The position numbers and the translations under genes were made by a program. Shown here in pieces: positions 62,602-64,000 of a stretch of DNA of 64,000 nucleotides. Every line of letters begins with the position of its first letter. Position 1 is the first letter of the stretch. The stretch is taken from contig NC_066580.1 in assembly GCF_024323335.1 (NCBI RefSeq), forward strand, positions 442,285,851-442,349,850, read 5' to 3'. Below the pieces are notes generated by a model that did not search any database, was not told the origin of the DNA, and saw nothing but the letters and a program-made list of their open reading frames with translations. The DNA is from Lathyrus oleraceus (Eukaryota > Streptophyta > Magnoliopsida > Fabales > Fabaceae).

Positions 62602-62710
62602 CTCTATTCTGAAACCCAAACACACTAAAACAATAAGTACTGATAGGGTTACACAACACCTATCCCGTACAGGGGAAACAGAATAATTACGACTCGACTC
62701 GACCAACCGG

Positions 62711-62722
62711 GCTCTGATACCA
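62711..62722 (-). promoter_or_regulatory. Primer-binding site of the Tekay element (initiator Met-tRNA)
   Basis: TGGTATCAGAGC on the minus strand, complementary to the 3' end of plant initiator Met-tRNA, four bases after the 5' LTR end. Confidence 0.95.
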
Positions 62723-62726
62723 CTAA

Positions 62727-64000
62727 TGTAACACCCTTCTAAAATACCCCAATTATTTAATTAAAAATAATAAACATATAACAATCAGAGTAATTATGCC
62801 ATTCAAGGGTGTCACACAATCATTCACACCATTCAGCAATATAACAGTCATGCTCTTTTATTAATCCAAAACATAAATATTTGCATAAAACGCAGCGGAT
62901 AGAGATCTCCTCAATCATGTAAAACATGTAACATTCACATGTAAATTATTCAACAATATAAAACATCTCATCCCGATGTTACACCTATCAGAGCACGACC
63001 CACTAAGGAGACTACACTAGACTCCAAGCATTCGCTTCTACTCAACTCATTTCTCGTTACCTGAAAAATAGTTATAAGGGTGAGTTCCTCAATCAATATA
63101 ATAAGCATTATGAAATATCATGTAATGCTAAGTAAATAACACATTAATCACCCTAATCACAACCTACAATCAGTAACAGCACATCAGCTCGACATCATAC
63201 TCACACCAACATAAATCACAAGTATAATCTCAAATCATACTCCAAAACATCACAAACACACGTATAATATTGGAATACATCCATTCATATTATACGCCAT
63301 ACATACATTATGCAATGAGACTCCACACATGCGGTACCGACTATTCTTGAACATATAGTTCAACTTCACCGACCAATCCAGGTACGGCTACCAAGCTCAC
63401 TAGTCCCACTCATTTGAGACCTAGTGACTCACATCACTAATTCCTCACTATGGGAATTAGCTACCACCCCAAGGGCCATGCTATGCACGCTAACTCACCT
63501 AGCATGCAAACACCAACAACAGTCCAAAATGACTAACATCACTAATTCCTCACCACGGGAATTAGCTACCACCATAAAGGCCACAATATGCATGCTAATC
63601 ACCTAGCAATGCAACATCCACAACAATTCAAGAATAGACATATGCTCACACTCTAAGCCATAAAACAGTCTATTCACAAATGCATACACAACTGATACAT
63701 TCATAGCATTCTGCATACGATCATACATTCCTCAACACATGTATCAAAACATTATATCATGTCAATTAATTAATCACAGTATTAGCATGCTCTACTAATA
63801 CCTATACTGCTCAAAACAGCGGGATATAATCCCTATTACATCATACGCCAACATAGGCTAACTCTCAGTTATGTACACAACATAAAAAAGCTAATTTTTC
63901 CACTCTGCAACAGTGTTAACCGGTTAACGCCCTGGGTTAACCGGTTAACGCAGCACAACACGCCTCCTGTCCCAAAACTTAACAGTGTTAACCGGTTAAC
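62727..64000 (-). repeat. 5' LTR of the Tekay element (1274 bp visible, cut by window end)
   Basis: Aligns without gaps to 56171-57444. Differences seen: 56518 G vs A, 56701 T vs C, 56775 A vs G. The remainder, including its start, lies beyond the window. Confidence 0.95.

Larger units (their letters stand above)
56171..64000 (-). mobile_element. Young Tekay-type chromovirus (Ty3/gypsy), nearly complete
   Basis: Minus-strand order: 5' LTR (from beyond the window to 62727), PBS (62722-62711), one gag-pol frame (62601-58231), PPT (58201-58189) and 3' LTR (58188-56171). The visible LTR overlap (1274 bp) differs at only three positions. The left target-site candidate is GGGTC (56166-56170); its partner is outside the window. 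The element sits in the gag of Ogre C. Confidence 0.95.

Noticed and set aside
62602..62706. N-terminal 35-residue extension of Tekay Gag-Pol including a hydrophobic stretch
   Set aside because: Starts next to the PBS and is unlike gag of this lineage; MAGRGR at 62601 fits better. The hydrophobic run looks accidental rather than a signal peptide.

Overview
This is a plant nuclear window, most likely from a large-genome legume of the pea / vetch / lentil / grass-pea group (Fabeae). The evidence is the density of Ogre-type Ty3/gypsy elements (an extra ORF1 before gag, LTRs of about 5 kb, a primer-binding site of the Arg-tRNA type, tandem repeats in the 3' UTR) alongside Athila-type, Tekay-type, SIRE/Maximus-like copia and L1-like LINE sequences. 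I see no bacterial genes, CRISPR arrays, rRNA genes or convincing tRNA genes. The only host gene I can support is a two-exon ribosomal protein gene, RPL8 (uL2), at 32.4-33.5 kb on the + strand. It is intact, with a TATA box, a telo-box and a site II motif.

Left part (1-25.1 kb): three nested retrotransposons. An Athila-like element (+; gag-protease ORF, then 3' non-coding sequence and LTR) occupies 1-2719. It interrupts an Ogre element, called D here (-; 2720-16351: pol, intron, protease, gag, ORF1, leader, PBS, 5.3-kb LTR). D in turn sits inside the 3' LTR of an older, internally deleted Ogre element, A (-; 16352-25130).

Middle (25.1-44.9 kb): a decayed + strand Tat/Ogre-like LTR (about 25.1-30.65 kb) is split by a solo Athila-like LTR with ATCCA target duplications. 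Then come a copia gag remnant, a TATA-bearing patch with strong palindromes, the RPL8 island, a MITE-like element, a (TC)84 microsatellite inside a copia LTR, and a heavily mutated copia pol (-) split by a solo Tat/Ogre-type LTR with CTTAT duplications. A decayed LINE (-) and a small LTR fragment follow.

Right part (44.9-64 kb): a decayed Ogre element, C (-; 3' LTR, PPT, repeat-rich 3' UTR, broken pol and gag), is interrupted by a very young Tekay chromovirus (-; 56171 to beyond the window end). Tekay has a single uninterrupted gag-pol frame of about 1456 codons, an iMet PBS, a PPT, and LTRs differing at only 3 of 1274 comparable positions. It is the only element here that looks capable of autonomous movement.

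I do not see a new gene system. The most promising undescribed signals are regulatory or RNA-level: a hairpin module with apparent compensatory changes that recurs near the 3' end of several divergent Tat/Ogre LTRs; clusters of short perfect palindromes in LTRs of unrelated families; a copy of the primer-binding sequence start inside Ogre LTR ends; and 3' UTR repeats complementary to the primer-binding site.
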